DNA of 64,000 nt from Sabellastarte sp. h YS-2021. Taxonomy: Eukaryota > Annelida > Polychaeta > Sabellida > Sabellidae. How positions within the stretch are numbered: position 1 is the stretch's first letter; each line of letters begins with the position of its first letter. Shown here piece by piece: positions 33,513-45,385 of the stretch. The stretch spans positions 57,713,816-57,777,815 of the forward strand of contig OZ024938.1 in the NCBI GenBank assembly GCA_964017235.1, in the 5' to 3' direction. The notes under the pieces were generated by a model. It was not told the DNA's origin. It saw nothing but the letters and a program-made list of their open reading frames with translations, and did not search any database. A program made the position numbers and the translations under genes.

Positions 33513-33697
33513 TTATTTACTTATTTGGGCTTTTAACGTCACTTTCAACACTACACAGGTCATATCACGACGGGTAGTTTTATGGGCAGAGGAGTACCAG
33601 TACATACAGTTGGTCAATGTTCTGTACTGTAAACTGCTGACCATTGGTAAGCAACTACCAACTTTCACACATAGGGTTCGGGGTGTGAACCGCCAGC
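33513..33697 (-). mobile_element. SINE-A inserted into an older SINE-A
   Basis: The antisense tail (tatttgggcttttaacgtca), core 'cagttggtcaatgttctgta' and post-head region 'gtgtgaaccgccagcctta' are clear. The outermost head (A-box and GGGGCC) is missing, so this copy is 5'-truncated. I could not resolve target duplications. Confidence 0.85.
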
Positions 33698-33822
33698 CTT
33701 ATATACAGAACAGAAAGCTCGACTAAATGCAGTTACTGGTTTCTTCCACCGTTCTAACTACACGTCAAAGAATAACCATTACCAAGGTATCAGCTGTGAC
33801 ATAAAGCAACAAATAAATAAAA
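33698..33822 (+). mobile_element. Older SINE-A, 3' part
   Basis: 'atgcagttactggtttcttc' caccgttctaactac, then 'taccaaggtatcagctgtga' cataaagcaacaaataaataaa gives the second half of the split SINE-A, ending in the usual aaat tail. Confidence 0.75.
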
Positions 33823-35289
33823 GAATGAAATAAAATGCATGGTAATGTTATTGTAATTACTACTTACATTATATGGAACCAATTAAGAAAATAGAGTGAG
33901 TGGCAGTTAAATGTATAATTGTAAAATTGAAGTAAATAGGTCAAACTTTAACACAACATGACTGAGGTATTGTCAAGCACATGATAATGACAGTTGAAAA
34001 ATCCATATGCTATTAAATGACACTAAAGGCCTTCAATATTCAAACTTTCTGAAATTTGGTAGTCTTATGTGTAAGTTTTCCATTACATGTTTTGTAGTAA
34101 CTTGCAATTAACCATTTCCTCCTAATTTAACACAACCCCTAAAATTAATTCCCATGTTTGTCCTTAAACCCCTTGTGCCCCACTTCATATACATCTTCAA
34201 GTCAAACACAAAAGTGATAGCTTTTAGGTAAGTCAATGTTCTAGTAACACTAGTAGTCTTTCTGAAAGAGTATGTTTTGTCTATGGAATGCACATATATA
34301 TTCAGGTAACTGAGGTCATGTGACGGAAGCTACAGGTTGTTTTATAAATTGAGAAAAACACAGGGAATCTGTGTATTTAGGTGTCATGAGGCAATTTACG
34401 TTTTACAGAAATGAAATCTTGAAAATACTGGATCTTATGACTGATAGCCCGATATACATAGATCTCTAATTACCAGTACTGTAGCCAAAAGACAGTGTAG
34501 TATGATACTAATGGTCCCTTTGACCAGCAAAATTAATTATTATTTTAGCCTCAGTGTTGCTAATGTACAATATTGTTGCAATGTATATTTACCTCAAGAA
34601 AACTGTTACCAATTATGCAATTATAAAGTAGTTCTCATAACACAACAGAAATGCTTGGAACAGGACAAAATGCCATTTGGTTAGGCAGGATGAAACATGC
34701 AAAGTGTGCATGGATGGGTCCTTATCATGGATGGCCATATTTAGGTTTCTCAAATTCCTGTGTAACTGGCTTAAGCAAAGGGACCCATTTCTGTACATGG
34801 AATACTCAGGTTTTCTAATATTTTAACAAAATGTTTTACATTAGGGTAACAGAAACTGACAATGACATTAACAATAAACATATTTCTAAATTGAAGCTGG
34901 AGGCAAAAGGCTAGATATTACAAAAAAAAATAGTAAACAAGTTTGTAAGGCTATTTTAGGGATAAGTAATGGCCAGATAAACCAGACACATACACAAGTC
35001 TTTTTCAGTGAATTTATCTCTAGCTCTGCCTATTAACCTAAAACCAGAAGAAATAGGGCAGTCAGTCGTCAGCGAGAATCATAGATTCCCAGCTGTTGCA
35101 ATAAAGGTGTGTGTTCTACCTGATAAGACCCAGAGCATTGAAACATATATGACCCTAACCTGGAAGTGAACTTCAGCAAAACATAGATTCCAGGAAGACA
35201 AATCTCTTCCTTGATAAAGCTATATCCATGCTTTCTGAATGATCACTTTTAAAGTTCACCAGGCAAATATTATCATATATTTTCATAAT
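33823..35289. other. No recognised feature
   Basis: AT-rich. Frames at 34108-34293, 34502-34684 and 34613-34798 lack motifs. Confidence 0.45.
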
Positions 35290-35745
35290 ATTAGCTGATC
35301 TAATTAACATCTAGTATTCCTAGTATTGGTCTGGTTCAAATTAACATTTTTTTCTTCATGTTTTGACCTGGTTCAAATTAACCATCTAGCCTTACTTATT
35401 TTGGCCAGGTTCAAACTAAGATCTAGGTTTCCTAGGTTTGACTTGGTTCAAGTCAATACATAGTCTTCCGAGTTAAGATCTGCTTTAAATTAGCATCTAT
35501 TGTTCCTACTTTTGGCATGGACCAAATTATCATCTAGTCTTGTTAGTTTTGGCCTGTTTCAAAATAACATTTAGTATTCCTAGTTTGGCCTTGTATAAAT
35601 TACCATGTTGTTTTGATCTAGTTAAAATTAACCTCTGGTCTTCCTAGTTAAGATATTCTTACAATTGTCATTTATTTTTTTCCTAGTTTTTGCCTGGCAT
35701 AAATAAATATAAAGTCTTCCTAGTTTTGGCCCTAGTGTATTTTCA
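35290..35745. repeat. Degenerate minisatellite, about 45-bp period
   Basis: Each unit carries catctagtcttcctag, then 'ttttggcctggttcaaatta' and ac. About ten units follow, with the 'tcctag-tttggcctgg' landmark recurring every 44-47 bp. They are diverged by roughly a quarter, and some units have lost the middle. No coding potential. Confidence 0.78.
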
Positions 35746-36454
35746 CAGATATTACTACAGTTTTTGTAACAATGAAATTGTAGCTGTAAAGCAATGAAGC
35801 AGTATACTGAATATCAGTATGACATACCACAGAATAAGAGCAAACTAAAAAAGTCATTGTATGTGAAACCAAAAATAACAGGCTATTTCTGTGTGAAGTT
35901 GTACTCTTGCCAGATACATTTGATAATGGCTACTAGCTATGTCACAGAGAACTTACGTTTGCCTTTGGCCAATAGTAAACATACATTTATTATTTGATTA
36001 TATTCACATGAGACAACCCTACTATTTTGGGGCTAGTTTCCTCAGATATTGCCTAAGGATTTCCTTCATTGGTCATAACAATTGATACTTCTCCTTTTGA
36101 CCATAAACTAAGGATTCCTGAAATCCAACGGACAGGAACATGCAAATGACAGTAAAAGGTTAAACCTTGACCTGCAGTACATACTGCCAATAAAAAGCCT
36201 TGGATTATACCTTGCACTGGTTCATAGAAATGTGTTTAGTCTAAATCACCGGTGTACTGGAACACCTGATCAGATTAATCCTATAAAGCTTGACAAAAAC
36301 AAATAGGTTAATGATCTTATTAACCACGGAACACTTATGCACAAATAGTAGGGAATGGTACTCTCAGAACTCCTAAGGAAAATGGACACGAAGAAGCCAA
36401 ACTGAAAGAAAGGAGCATTATTTCATTTACCAAGGTGTACTTTGACAAGTTTCC
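35746..36454. other. No recognised feature
   Basis: A 67-codon plus frame (35794-35997) lacks motifs. Nothing else is supported. Confidence 0.45.
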
Positions 36455-36600
36455 ATCTGATCACTGAAACTGTGCACCACTGGCCTTGATGAGTACTTGG
36501 ATGAGGGACCATCTGAGTTTAGGACCAGTATGGACAGATACATAGTGACTTGGATGATCCCTTAAATGGTCCTCCAGTCACAATATAGCTGAAAGAAAGT
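36455..36600 (+). mobile_element. SINE-5S, strongly decayed
   Basis: 'ctgatcactgaaactgtgca' ccactggccttgat, then 'gagtacttggatgagggacc', parallels the 5S-like box A to box C order (cactgaagttaagcag, gggc, agtacttggatgggagac). The box C part is the best kept; the body after it is not conserved. Confidence 0.55.
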
Positions 36601-37435
36601 ACCAGACATAACACTGATCAATCAATCAACCAGTTCAGTTACCAGCTATGTGATGGAACTGTATGTTAATTAAAGGATACATTTGTATGCATGAATTTGA
36701 ATTAAATTAAGAAATAGAGTAAATATATTATGTAATAGCTTTTATGTCCATTAGCTTCAAGGTATCTTTTTTCTTATTAAATTAACACTCATGGAAAAAT
36801 ATTATTCAATTTAATTCGTTGTGATATTTGAAGCTTTTAAACAAACACCAATGCATAAACTAATGATTAGAATTTGAATCAGTTCAAAGGTTACTTTGGT
36901 TCAGAAAAGTTGGTCATCAAGGGAATTGTCATTAACAAACAGGTTAATGATTTGATTTTGCCCACTTGCAGTCTCAACATTCCCCCAAATTCAAAATCAG
37001 CTTCTGTACCATAGACGGTATAAGTGGGGCAGGGGTATAAATGTAACAAACTAAAGATACAAAGCTTATTATGTAGATTTTTTTTACTTGAATCGTAATA
37101 TAACTCTAATCCATTTAGAATAGAAAGGCATGGATTGTTTTTTGAAGACTGGCTTCGTTGACAGGGGGTTAGGCAATGTCTGAATAGGTTTGACATTCGC
37201 GAAATCTATCTGCCAACACACAAGTCAATTAATCCTTTCATTACAAAGCTATCATTGTCAGCTTTCACAAAAAGAGTTTATATAAGCAGAAGTTCATTAA
37301 CTATAGGAATTTCTGCTTCCCCTTTTTTGTAAATAATTGCATATATATATTTAGCATAATCTATTAATGTAATTTGACACAAAAACTTCTGAAAGAACTC
37401 AGATCTATTTATCAAGTAACATTGTTACCTTTGCC
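36601..37435. other. No recognised feature
   Basis: AT-rich. The 101-codon minus frame (36891-37196) shows no recognisable domain. Confidence 0.4.
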
Positions 37436-37560
37436 AAGAAGGTTATGTTTGTGGGCAAATTCTGTCTAATTCAGTTTGTAATTACTCCAAAACTAATAAA
37501 AATATCTTTATGGAAGTTTTATGTGGAAGGGCCTGACCAGAGGGAGGCCCAACCGAATGC
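37436..37560 (+). repeat. R-family interspersed repeat
   Basis: 'ttatgtttgtgggcaaattc', then 'ttatggaagttttatgtgga' and agggcctgaccagaggg, match the copy at about 54505-54625 (tttatgggcgtattc, 'ttttttatgttggatgggcc', cgaacaaaggg). The 66-codon frame over it is not a gene. Confidence 0.5.
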
Positions 37561-37660
37561 TGTTGTATTACATACAACCTTTTATGCACAACAGTTATAC
37601 TGCCCTTATATGTATAGTAATTTTTGTGGAAATTGCTTTGTTTAACTTCAGCAACATATT

Positions 37661-37893
37661 TATTTATTTATTTGGGGTTTTACGTCGCTTTTAACACTAT
37701 ACAGGTCATATCACGATGGGTAGTTAGAAGGGCAGAGGAAACCAGTACATACAGTTGGTCAAGGTTCTGTACTGTAAACTGCCAACCAACGGCAGGCAAC
37801 TACCAGCTTTCCCACTTGAGGTCAGGCCGGGAAGTGAACCCCGATCTCAGAGGTGGGAGGTGAGAGTGTTACCACTCTGCCACCGTGGCCCCT
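37661..37893 (-). mobile_element. SINE-A, full-length with 15-bp target-site duplication
   Basis: Antisense order: aaat tail, ggggttttacgtcgc, 'cagttggtcaaggttctgta', then the B-box side 'gggaagtgaaccccgat' and head 'ccactctgccaccgtggccc'. The 15-bp duplication cttcagcaacatatt lies at 37646-37660 and 37894-37908. It is among the youngest-looking copies in the window. Confidence 0.95.
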
Positions 37894-37908
37894 CTTCAGC
37901 AACATATT

Positions 37909-38669
37909 CACCAGAGGAATAAGTGATTTGGAGTCCTCTTTAATCCTTTCAACCGTGAGCTATACCTGTCACATACAATGCCAATTAACCAAAGTAATAA
38001 CATATAGCAAGCGCTTGGATCTTTATACAGTTGGCTATACCATCTGTGTTTTATATTAATTTATGTTGGAAAGTTAAGATAATTTTAGTCACAATTAGTC
38101 TGGCTGCAGGAAAGATTTTTAAATGATCAAAATATTTGTGGCAGAATGGTAATTTTAGGGGAGATTGATTGAAGTGGTTGGTAGTTAACATAACAATCTC
38201 ACCTACCCACTGTTGCAATGTTTTTGGGGGTTAGACCGTCTTTAGGTTTAATATGACTGGACACTTATTAGCAATGATACATTTAGGAACAAAACCGAAT
38301 GTTGTTAAAGAGAGTCTACTTCCTTATAAAGGAATTAACTCATGTTATCTTTAGGGTACAAGAACCTTTGGAGACAAATTACCCTGGTTAGTCACAAAAT
38401 GCTGTCATAAACTAAACACACATTCATCTAAATGAGACCATACCATTAAAGGAATCACAACGATGAAATTATTACCTACTCCATTTTCTATCCCCCCAAA
38501 AATGACATCAACGCCCCTATAATGTCTCCTAACATAATATATACAAGCGGGACTTTGGTTTGGTTTTTAGTTAGATTTAGCAGTTCACACAATATCTAAG
38601 AAATATAGGATAATAAAGATCAGTATCATGAAATAGTATGAGATTACATACCTAAATACCGGGTATATT
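37909..38669. other. No recognised feature
   Basis: AT-rich, no supported signal. Confidence 0.45.
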
Positions 38670-38875
38670 AATTAAGATGGTATAGGTTACATCACGACAG
38701 GTAGTTTTGAGGGTAGTGGAAACCAGCACATACTAGTTAGTCAAGAATCTGCTTTGTAAAGTCTCTGGCATCGGTAAGCAAGTTAACCAGGGGTTTGAAC
38801 TGCCGACCGTAGCAGTGGGAGGCAAGTGTGTTACTGACCACACCAAAGAGCTCCATCACTACACCCCCTCTTTGA
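38670..38875 (-). mobile_element. SINE-A, degenerate
   Basis: 'ataggttacatcacgacagg' tagttttgagggtagtgg, 'gtcaagaatctgctttgtaa' and 'ggcaagtgtgttactgacca' follow the antisense SINE-A order. The B-box (gtttgaactgccgac) is visible. The tail is lost. Confidence 0.7.
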
Positions 38876-38956
38876 CACATAAGTACTTTGAGCAGTAGTG
38901 AAAGAAGGGATGATATTACCTGGTTATGCACTTTTAAAAATCTAGTGCCCATTGCA

Positions 38957-39185
38957 TCGGGGACATTGTGACGCAGTGGCAATAGACTTGCCTCCAAACT
39001 CTGAGAGGACTTCCAATCCCGACATAACAAAGTGAGAAAACTGATGGTTGGTTGGCTGGCTGATAGCTGCAGTTTACAGTACAATAACCTTGACTAACTG
39101 TATGTGCTGGTTTCCTCCACCCTACCAGTCACAAAGTAAATCAATATGAATGTGTCTGGCTTAACATATATGACACTAAATGAAT
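38957..39185 (+). mobile_element. SINE-A, degenerate
   Basis: 'acattgtgacgcagtggcaa' is an A-box. A decayed B-box 'ggacttccaatcccgac' follows, then core 'gctgcagtttacagtacaat' and 'aactgtatgtgctggtttcc'. The tail is eroded to 'gacactaaatgaatcc'. Confidence 0.7.
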
Positions 39186-39204
39186 CCAAACCATAACATC
39201 ATAT

Positions 39205-39400
39205 TCATAACACCCGCTTAGTCATATCTGGACAGGTAGTTGAGCTATTGGAAGAAATCAAATATGTACTTGCATTCATAAAGATTATACATTGGTAACC
39301 CCGGGGCATCAGCAAGCCTTTACCTCCTTGGGTTGCTAAAAGTCTGAGCCCAGAGCCAACCCCAGAGTTAAAAGGCGGCTGTGTTACCTTCCACACTAAT
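39205..39400 (-). mobile_element. Probable SINE-A, very degenerate
   Basis: 'agtcatatctggacaggtag' ttgagctattgg, then gtaccccg-like, 'agcaagcctttacctccttg' and 'aaggcggctgtgttacctt' keep the antisense SINE-A order weakly. It would form a third adjacent copy in the 38.67-39.40 kb cluster. Confidence 0.4.
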
Positions 39401-40949
39401 GGGACTTACAATCAGTTTTGATGAAACATTATGTCAACGCTTTGTGGTGTTTCAGAAGTCACCTAATCTTGTGGAAATAACAATTTTAAAGTCCATACTT
39501 TCTGCATATTCCCTAAAACCACGCCTGATTTGTACTGTACATTTTTCATTTGTAAACATTATTTCCACACATTGTGTAAATCAGTTTAACCTTACAATTG
39601 CTCATAATAGGTACTAATATATCTGCAAAAAGCATCACCCCAATAAATTAGCAAAATGGTATAGATACCTTCAAGATCAATGTGTAGTTTCCATTCTATT
39701 AATCTACAATTAACACTTGGACTTACAGTCATTGACTATTCAGCATGATGCAACAAGCAATCCACCAAACAAAATATTTGAAGTCATTGTAATGACAATT
39801 TTAGTCACATTTAAAAATAAATTTAATGAAATATTAAAACATAAAGTGTTCACATTCCATCGATTTGTCACATTTTATTCACACAAAAATAAGTTAATTA
39901 TCTCAAAAATAAGTTAATTATCTCAATTAATTATTAATTTACTATCCAATAATAAATAATAATTTCTAAGTAACAACACACTATCCACTTCTGTACACCT
40001 TCACAGATCAGTTATATTCTTATGTGTTAATAATTCAAGTACAACTTATTAATTTTTTGCTTTGAAGTGTCACTGCCAATCTAAACTGAACCACTCTTCC
40101 AAGAAGCTTAAGTCTTTTTGCACCAAGGAGAAGATTATGGCACAGACGAAACAATCAACTCTTGTACATACAGACACACATTAGAGTACGTCATCTAGTA
40201 CAGTAAACCCATAAAAATTTGCCCATACTATGTAAGTAGATATTTTAGCTAGAAGAAAATTTCATCAATTCTTTCATTTTTAAAAGAAATTCACTTGGAT
40301 TAATTTTCACTTAATGGCTAGTTTCTGCTTCAGGTATTACTACAGATTTAACATTTCACTAGGAATTCATTTTCACTATCCAAACTTATTAACTAAAATA
40401 GCTCAAATTATTGCCAATTGAAAATTTTAATTCAAGCTGGGAGTCAGTTATTGCCACTGATACATTGTGAGCTATCAATTTTTGTAAAGAAAATAATTTT
40501 TCAATGAGTTGGAGGAATGTGGGACGCAAACCATGTAAGATGAAATTACAATGGTGGAAATGGTTTAAATATAGAAGAAATAAGAACACAAAGAATTCTG
40601 GTGTAGAATAAGATGTTAACTAAGTTAAAGATAATAAAATATTCAATTTAATGACAGTAATTATCAGTTCAATGAAAACTGCATATAGATATTATATATA
40701 CAATCAATTGGGATTGAGACAAAATAGGTCTGGGTATTGAATCACAATGAGCATATAATTGACCATAAAATTGTTCATATCTGAGAGTTGGTTACACATG
40801 TATATATTTGAAGGACTCCTGATGTTGCCAAATCCTCATACACGTAACTAGTTATGTATTATTAGTCCATTGTTAACTGTATTTACACTTACATATGATA
40901 ACTGGAACTACAACACAATAATATTCAGTGTTGTGTTTAAAACACAAAC
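39401..40949. other. No recognised feature
   Basis: AT-rich, with a small perfect doublet of aaaaataagttaattatctc at 39886-39925. Nothing else is supported. Confidence 0.45.
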
Positions 40950-40950
40950 A

Positions 40951-41178
40951 GGGGCCACGTTAACGCAGTGGTAACACACTCGCCTCCCACCTCTGAGGTC
41001 GGCAGTTCAAACCCCGAACCCTATGTGGGAAATATGATAGTTTCTTACTGATGGTCAGCAGTTTACAGTACAGAACCCTGACCAACTGTATGTACTGGTT
41101 TCCACTGCCCCAAAAAACTCCCTATCATGATATGACCTATACAGTCTGGAAACCGACGTTAAATCCAAAGTTAAATTT
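40951..41178 (+). mobile_element. SINE-A, near full-length
   Basis: Head 'ggggccacgttaacgcagtg' gtaacacactcg, B-box 'cggcagttcaaaccccga', and core 'ggtcagcagtttacagtaca' with 'caactgtatgtactggtttc'. The tail is 'ggaaaccgacgttaaatcca' aagttaaattt. The tail has lost the aaat repeats, and a target duplication is not evident. Confidence 0.88.
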
Positions 41179-41285
41179 TTTTAAAAGTAGACAGGTTTCC
41201 AATAGCTAATTATCACTGGCACATATAGTTGATAGAATTTGTATCAGATCCTTGAATAGTTACTTTCACTGATCAGCTGCATCAG

Positions 41286-41420
41286 AATGTTATGTTTGGG
41301 CGTGTTTGTCTGTTTGCTGGTCTCTCTATGGTAACTGTAAATCCAAGTTTATTGAATGGATCTTTCTTAAATTTTAATGTGGAGAATGAATAATAATTGT
41401 TTAAATTTTGGGAAAGATTT
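41286..41420 (+). repeat. R-family interspersed repeat
   Basis: 'gttatgtttgggcgtgtttg' tctgtttgctggtctc, then 'aatggatctttcttaaattt' taatg and 'gggaaagatttggatctta'. It follows the same order as the copy at 54500. Confidence 0.5.
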
Positions 41421-43059
41421 GGATCTTATTTTGCATACAATAGGAAAACTTTCCGATATGACAAATACAGAAAAACCCTTTAACTGTTTTTATGTCATAA
41501 TTTCTGAAGACTGTTTATCTCTATGACCGTTTATCTCAGTGACCAACCTTGTATATTGTTTGATATCTGGAAGTATATACAAATTCTCTTCAATAATGAA
41601 TGTAATTTATCATGCTCTATCATCAAACCTGGCTCACTGTACTATCGACACTGGAGTATTTTAAATCAGCAAAATATGATAGCTAATATTGTACATGTGT
41701 ATCATTTTAAAGAATGTGAAAAGTTTATGTGCAGTCATACATATTGATAGGGTGATAATTGTCTGTCTTACAGTAATTTGGGTTTACTCTTTGACTTTAC
41801 ACAACAAATATGTAATATCGGTAAAAGTTTAGACTCATGGATTCTCACACAAGTGCAAGGGGGGAGGGGGGTCACTAGCAGTAGCATGGAAAATACTTAC
41901 AAAGATTATGTGTGGGAAAGAATGATTAACAACATTATAAGTATTTTTTTCAGATATTGTGTTATTTGTGTCTTGATTAATTTTATATGTTTACTTAACA
42001 TTGAGATAATTAAACATTGCATTCAGATATATATTTATTTATAAGTACTTATAAATAACCATAGCACTATTTTGAATTTATTATATCTACAAGTATCTAT
42101 AATATTCTATTTATTAAATACTATTAAGTTGTGTTTTTCACTAGTTTGTGTCACATTCCACTTTTAATACGACAAAAACTTTTATTTGCAACTTTCTGAC
42201 ACAACTCTAATTTTATCTCAAAGTTGCTATAAATAGAAAAAAACTGTTCTGTTGATCTTTTTATTGAAATTTCAAAGTTCTCACAAATAATCTGTGTTTT
42301 CCGAATTACAGTGTGACCCACTTAGATAACAGGAAGACATTCCTTTCATAATAGGCCATATAACTTTGACAAGAAGACATGACAGAACACAGTACTTATA
42401 TATTGCAGGTTGTATGTACTAGATTTATAACTCTAAGTCCACCGTTTTGGGTCATTTAACCTGTTCAGTTTGAAGAGAAGAACTTACTTCTTGATAATTG
42501 TATGCATGACTGCTCACAATAGATATTAGCCTCACAGATGTGTGGACTATTGTGTTATTTTAATACTAGGCTTAAGGAGGGGATACATTATACACCTGGC
42601 ATAATCCAGGGATTTACTGACAAGAAATATAAGCCAAACACCTGTTACTTACACTCATTGGAAAAGCTGTTGTAATAACATAACAAAACTGGCATTATTA
42701 AAATAAGTAACTGTGTAAACATGTTCATGCATTGTGCTATGATTATGCATAAAAGAATATAAATAAACAGTTTTAAATATCAAACAGTAACATTCACAGT
42801 GATCATGAAAAGGCTACCAGACAAAGTTATTTTTAGAAATGGTATTAAGAGTATTTCCCAACTTTTTCATCTGCATTCCATGAATATAATCTTCCATAAT
42901 CATTTTATCAACCCGACAACAATTATGATCTTTAAATGTGTATATATAAAAATCCATTGTTACCATGGTTACCCTCATTGAACCGAGGAACGTTTTTGAT
43001 CTTATTAAAGAACCTCAAGCTACTATCTTTGTTAAATATCAGTTTTATTGACCATAATG
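41421..43059. other. No recognised feature
   Basis: AT-rich. Frames at 41523-41747, 41778-42044 and 42799-42981 lack recognisable domains. Confidence 0.45.
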
Positions 43060-43405
43060 AACAGAGGCTTATTCTCGAAGAATTTATGATTTTTTGAGAT
43101 TCAGATAAAATTCATAAAAAAATACGATAACTTTTGTACCAACAGCAAAAAGATGTACAGATCATTTAGAATCTTTAAACTATCAATCACACTGTTAGAC
43201 TTGTGAAAAATACACAAAATTTAGTTAACTTTTGGCATTGACAGCCAAAATATTATAGCAAAGGTTATTGGACATCTATAAACTATCAGTGACACTAGGA
43301 TGCCTTTGAAGAATATCAAAAGAATGACAAATATGATTAGTTTTTGCCATAACAGATTCACTATTAAAATAATTGTTAGTCAACAATTATAAGCTATCAA
43401 TACCT
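43060..43405. repeat. Tandem repeat, about 106-bp period, left part
   Basis: The phrase 'aaactatcaatcacact' recurs at about 43174 and 43279 and, decayed, at 43387. Each is followed by a taactttt/tagtttttg word and 'catt/aacagcaaaaa'-like text. Copies are about 20-30% diverged. The array resumes after the LINE block at 44657. Confidence 0.6.
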
Positions 43406-43429
43406 TATCACAACCACCCAGATAAAAGT

Positions 43430-43640
43430 TTCCGGGAGGTTCCTCAATGCTACCCATCAGTACACAAATCCCCCAAAAAACCACTTCGGTCACAGTTTTG
43501 CTTCTGATTCTCCCACACTTTGGAATAATCTGCCTGATGATATCCGTTCTGCTGCAAATCTTGTTTCCTGTTTCAGGAAAAAGCTTAAAAATATCTCTTT
43601 GATAAGGCTTTCCCACCTTAACGTGTAAAAGTTCCCAGCA
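43430..43640 (+). mobile_element. CR1/L2-type LINE 3' fragment, different subfamily
   Basis: With a frameshift, this reads GHSFASDSPTLWNNLPDDIR then SAANLVSCFRKKLKNISL, the usual LINE C-terminus. It differs in sequence from the LINE that follows at 43686. A short 3' UTR reaches about 43640. Confidence 0.75.
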
Positions 43641-43685
43641 TCTCTGTGGTGTCGAATTGGCTATGTCTATGGAATGATGATTATT

Positions 43686-44656
43686 TATTATGTACCTGAT
43701 AAAACAGAATTCATAGTCTTCGGTGCCAAAGACAGACACAAATGGTTCAGTGACTCATTTCCTGTCAGTATCCTGGGTAATTTCCTCTCTCCCGTAGATG
43801 TTGTACGCAATCTGGGTGTTCTGTTTGATGCAAAGTTTTGTTTCACCAATCACGTAAATTCTGTTATCAAATCCTGTTTTATTAGCCTCAGGGACCTTCA
43901 TCGCATCAGGAGGTTTCTTTCTGTGGATACATCAGTGGTGATTGCAAATGCTCTGGTCAGTAGTCGTTTGGATTATTGCAATTCTCTTTTTCGCAGTTTC
44001 TCATCCCGAAATGCTACAAGGCTCCAACATGTTCAAAATGTGCTTGCACGGTTTGTCACTGGTGCTTCAAAGTACACTCACATTACATCCACCCTTAGGA
44101 CACTTCATTGGCTACCCATTAGACAACGTATTATTTTCAAAACCCTAGTTTTGGTTTATAAGTACCTCACCACTGGCCAGCCTAAGTATTTTGCACCATA
44201 TCTCCCCTTGTACTAATCTGCCATGAATACAAGACGTTCCAATCCCAAAAATTTGTTCCTTCAGGTTCCCTCTTACTGTGCTTCCATCCAAAAATCAAAG
44301 GTCCATTTTAACAATAGTTTCTCATATGATGCCCCTAAGTTATGGAATGATCTTCCATATGATATATGCAGTGCTCCAAATCTCTCCAGTTTCAAAAGTC
44401 GACTCAAAACCTACCTATTTCAGAAATCATTCCCACCATAGCTTCTTACTACCGAACACCAGACCGCCTCTCTGGGAACGACTCGGAACATGTCTAATGT
44501 CTTATGACTTATGCCTTACGAATTGGATGGTGTGCCTTAGAATCCGTTGATACAGAGATTAAGCACTTGGACAACTGATTGATTGATTGATTGATTGATT
44601 GAGTGTTACGTCTTGTCAGAGATTAAGCACTATAAAAGTTCAGAATAGAATAGAAT
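43686..44656 (+). mobile_element. CR1/L2-type LINE, 5'-truncated, nearly open C-terminal frame
   Basis: It starts at PDKTEFIVFGAKDRHKWF and stays in one frame through VRNLGVLFDAKFCFTNHV, SSRLDYCNSLFRSF, LHWLPIRQRIIFK, FSYDAPKLWNDLPYDICSAP and SRLKTYLFQKSFPP, to a stop at 44441. Only one in-frame stop (TAA, 44214-44216) breaks about 250 codons. This is the best-preserved LINE protein region in the window and probably a fairly recent insertion. The 3' UTR holds a (gatt)n run at 44577-44602 and ends in an agaatagaatagaata repeat tail. The RT palm with YxDD is missing because of 5' truncation. Confidence 0.9.
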
Positions 44657-44780
44657 ACCATTGTTAGGCATTTGAAGAATGACACAGGAAAGAGAAAAAT
44701 TGATTAAGTTTTGTCATGACAGCTTCACAATGATTATAAAGGTTGGTCAACATCTATCAGTTATTAAAATCATTGCCATG
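44657..44780. repeat. Tandem repeat, about 106-bp period, right part
   Basis: 'gttaggcatttgaagaatga' cacag, then 'attaagttttgtcatgacag' cttcacaatgattataa, continue the order of the left array ('gatgcctttgaagaatatca', 'gattagtttttgccataaca', gattcactattaaaataa). This shows the LINE block was inserted into the array. Confidence 0.6.
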
Positions 44781-45385
44781 CCACATTCCACCTGTTCATT
44801 TTCTCTATGTTTGTGTCCAAATTCTTCTGACAATGTTAAATGATCCTTGCAGATTGCTTTGTGTCACACATCAGTTTTTCTTTCAAAATAACTGAAATAA
44901 ATGATCTCACTTTTCTGGTGCTAGCTTAATGGAGATTGCCTACCAAATTAGTTAACTATCAAATCCCCCACCACTCTGTTATTTGATCTCACCAAATATA
45001 AACTATTGTTAGGCCATTTACACCGTGGTACCACAATAAAGACACTCTTATTATCAAGACAAATACAGCAAGGACCTGTTCTTGCGGCTTATGGCCTGTT
45101 TTGTTGAGTGAAACACTTTCTCCGTAAACTCCAGCATGTTAACTATCCTTACTGAAGATTTGATTTGTTTCAAAATGACAGCAATTTATATTATACATAG
45201 ATATACAGGAAATAAGGTTCTGTTTTTATCTCATCTTTGTTGATAGATATTCCACGTAAACTAATTTAAACAAAATTATCCAACACAGTCAAACGGCTGA
45301 TTATATTAATGATTTTATTATCCACCTTGAGCCATATTTGTGCAAAATATGGGGCATACTGCAAGGGGCATCATTTTGATCAACC
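44781..45385. other. No recognised feature
   Basis: AT-rich, no supported signal. Confidence 0.45.

Noticed and set aside
35290..35745. Regulatory cluster based on repeated tcctag/ggcctgg words
   Set aside because: The regular 45-bp spacing and steady decay fit a minisatellite better than a set of binding sites.
43380..43739. 119-codon minus-strand frame
   Set aside because: It is antisense to two CR1/L2 fragments.
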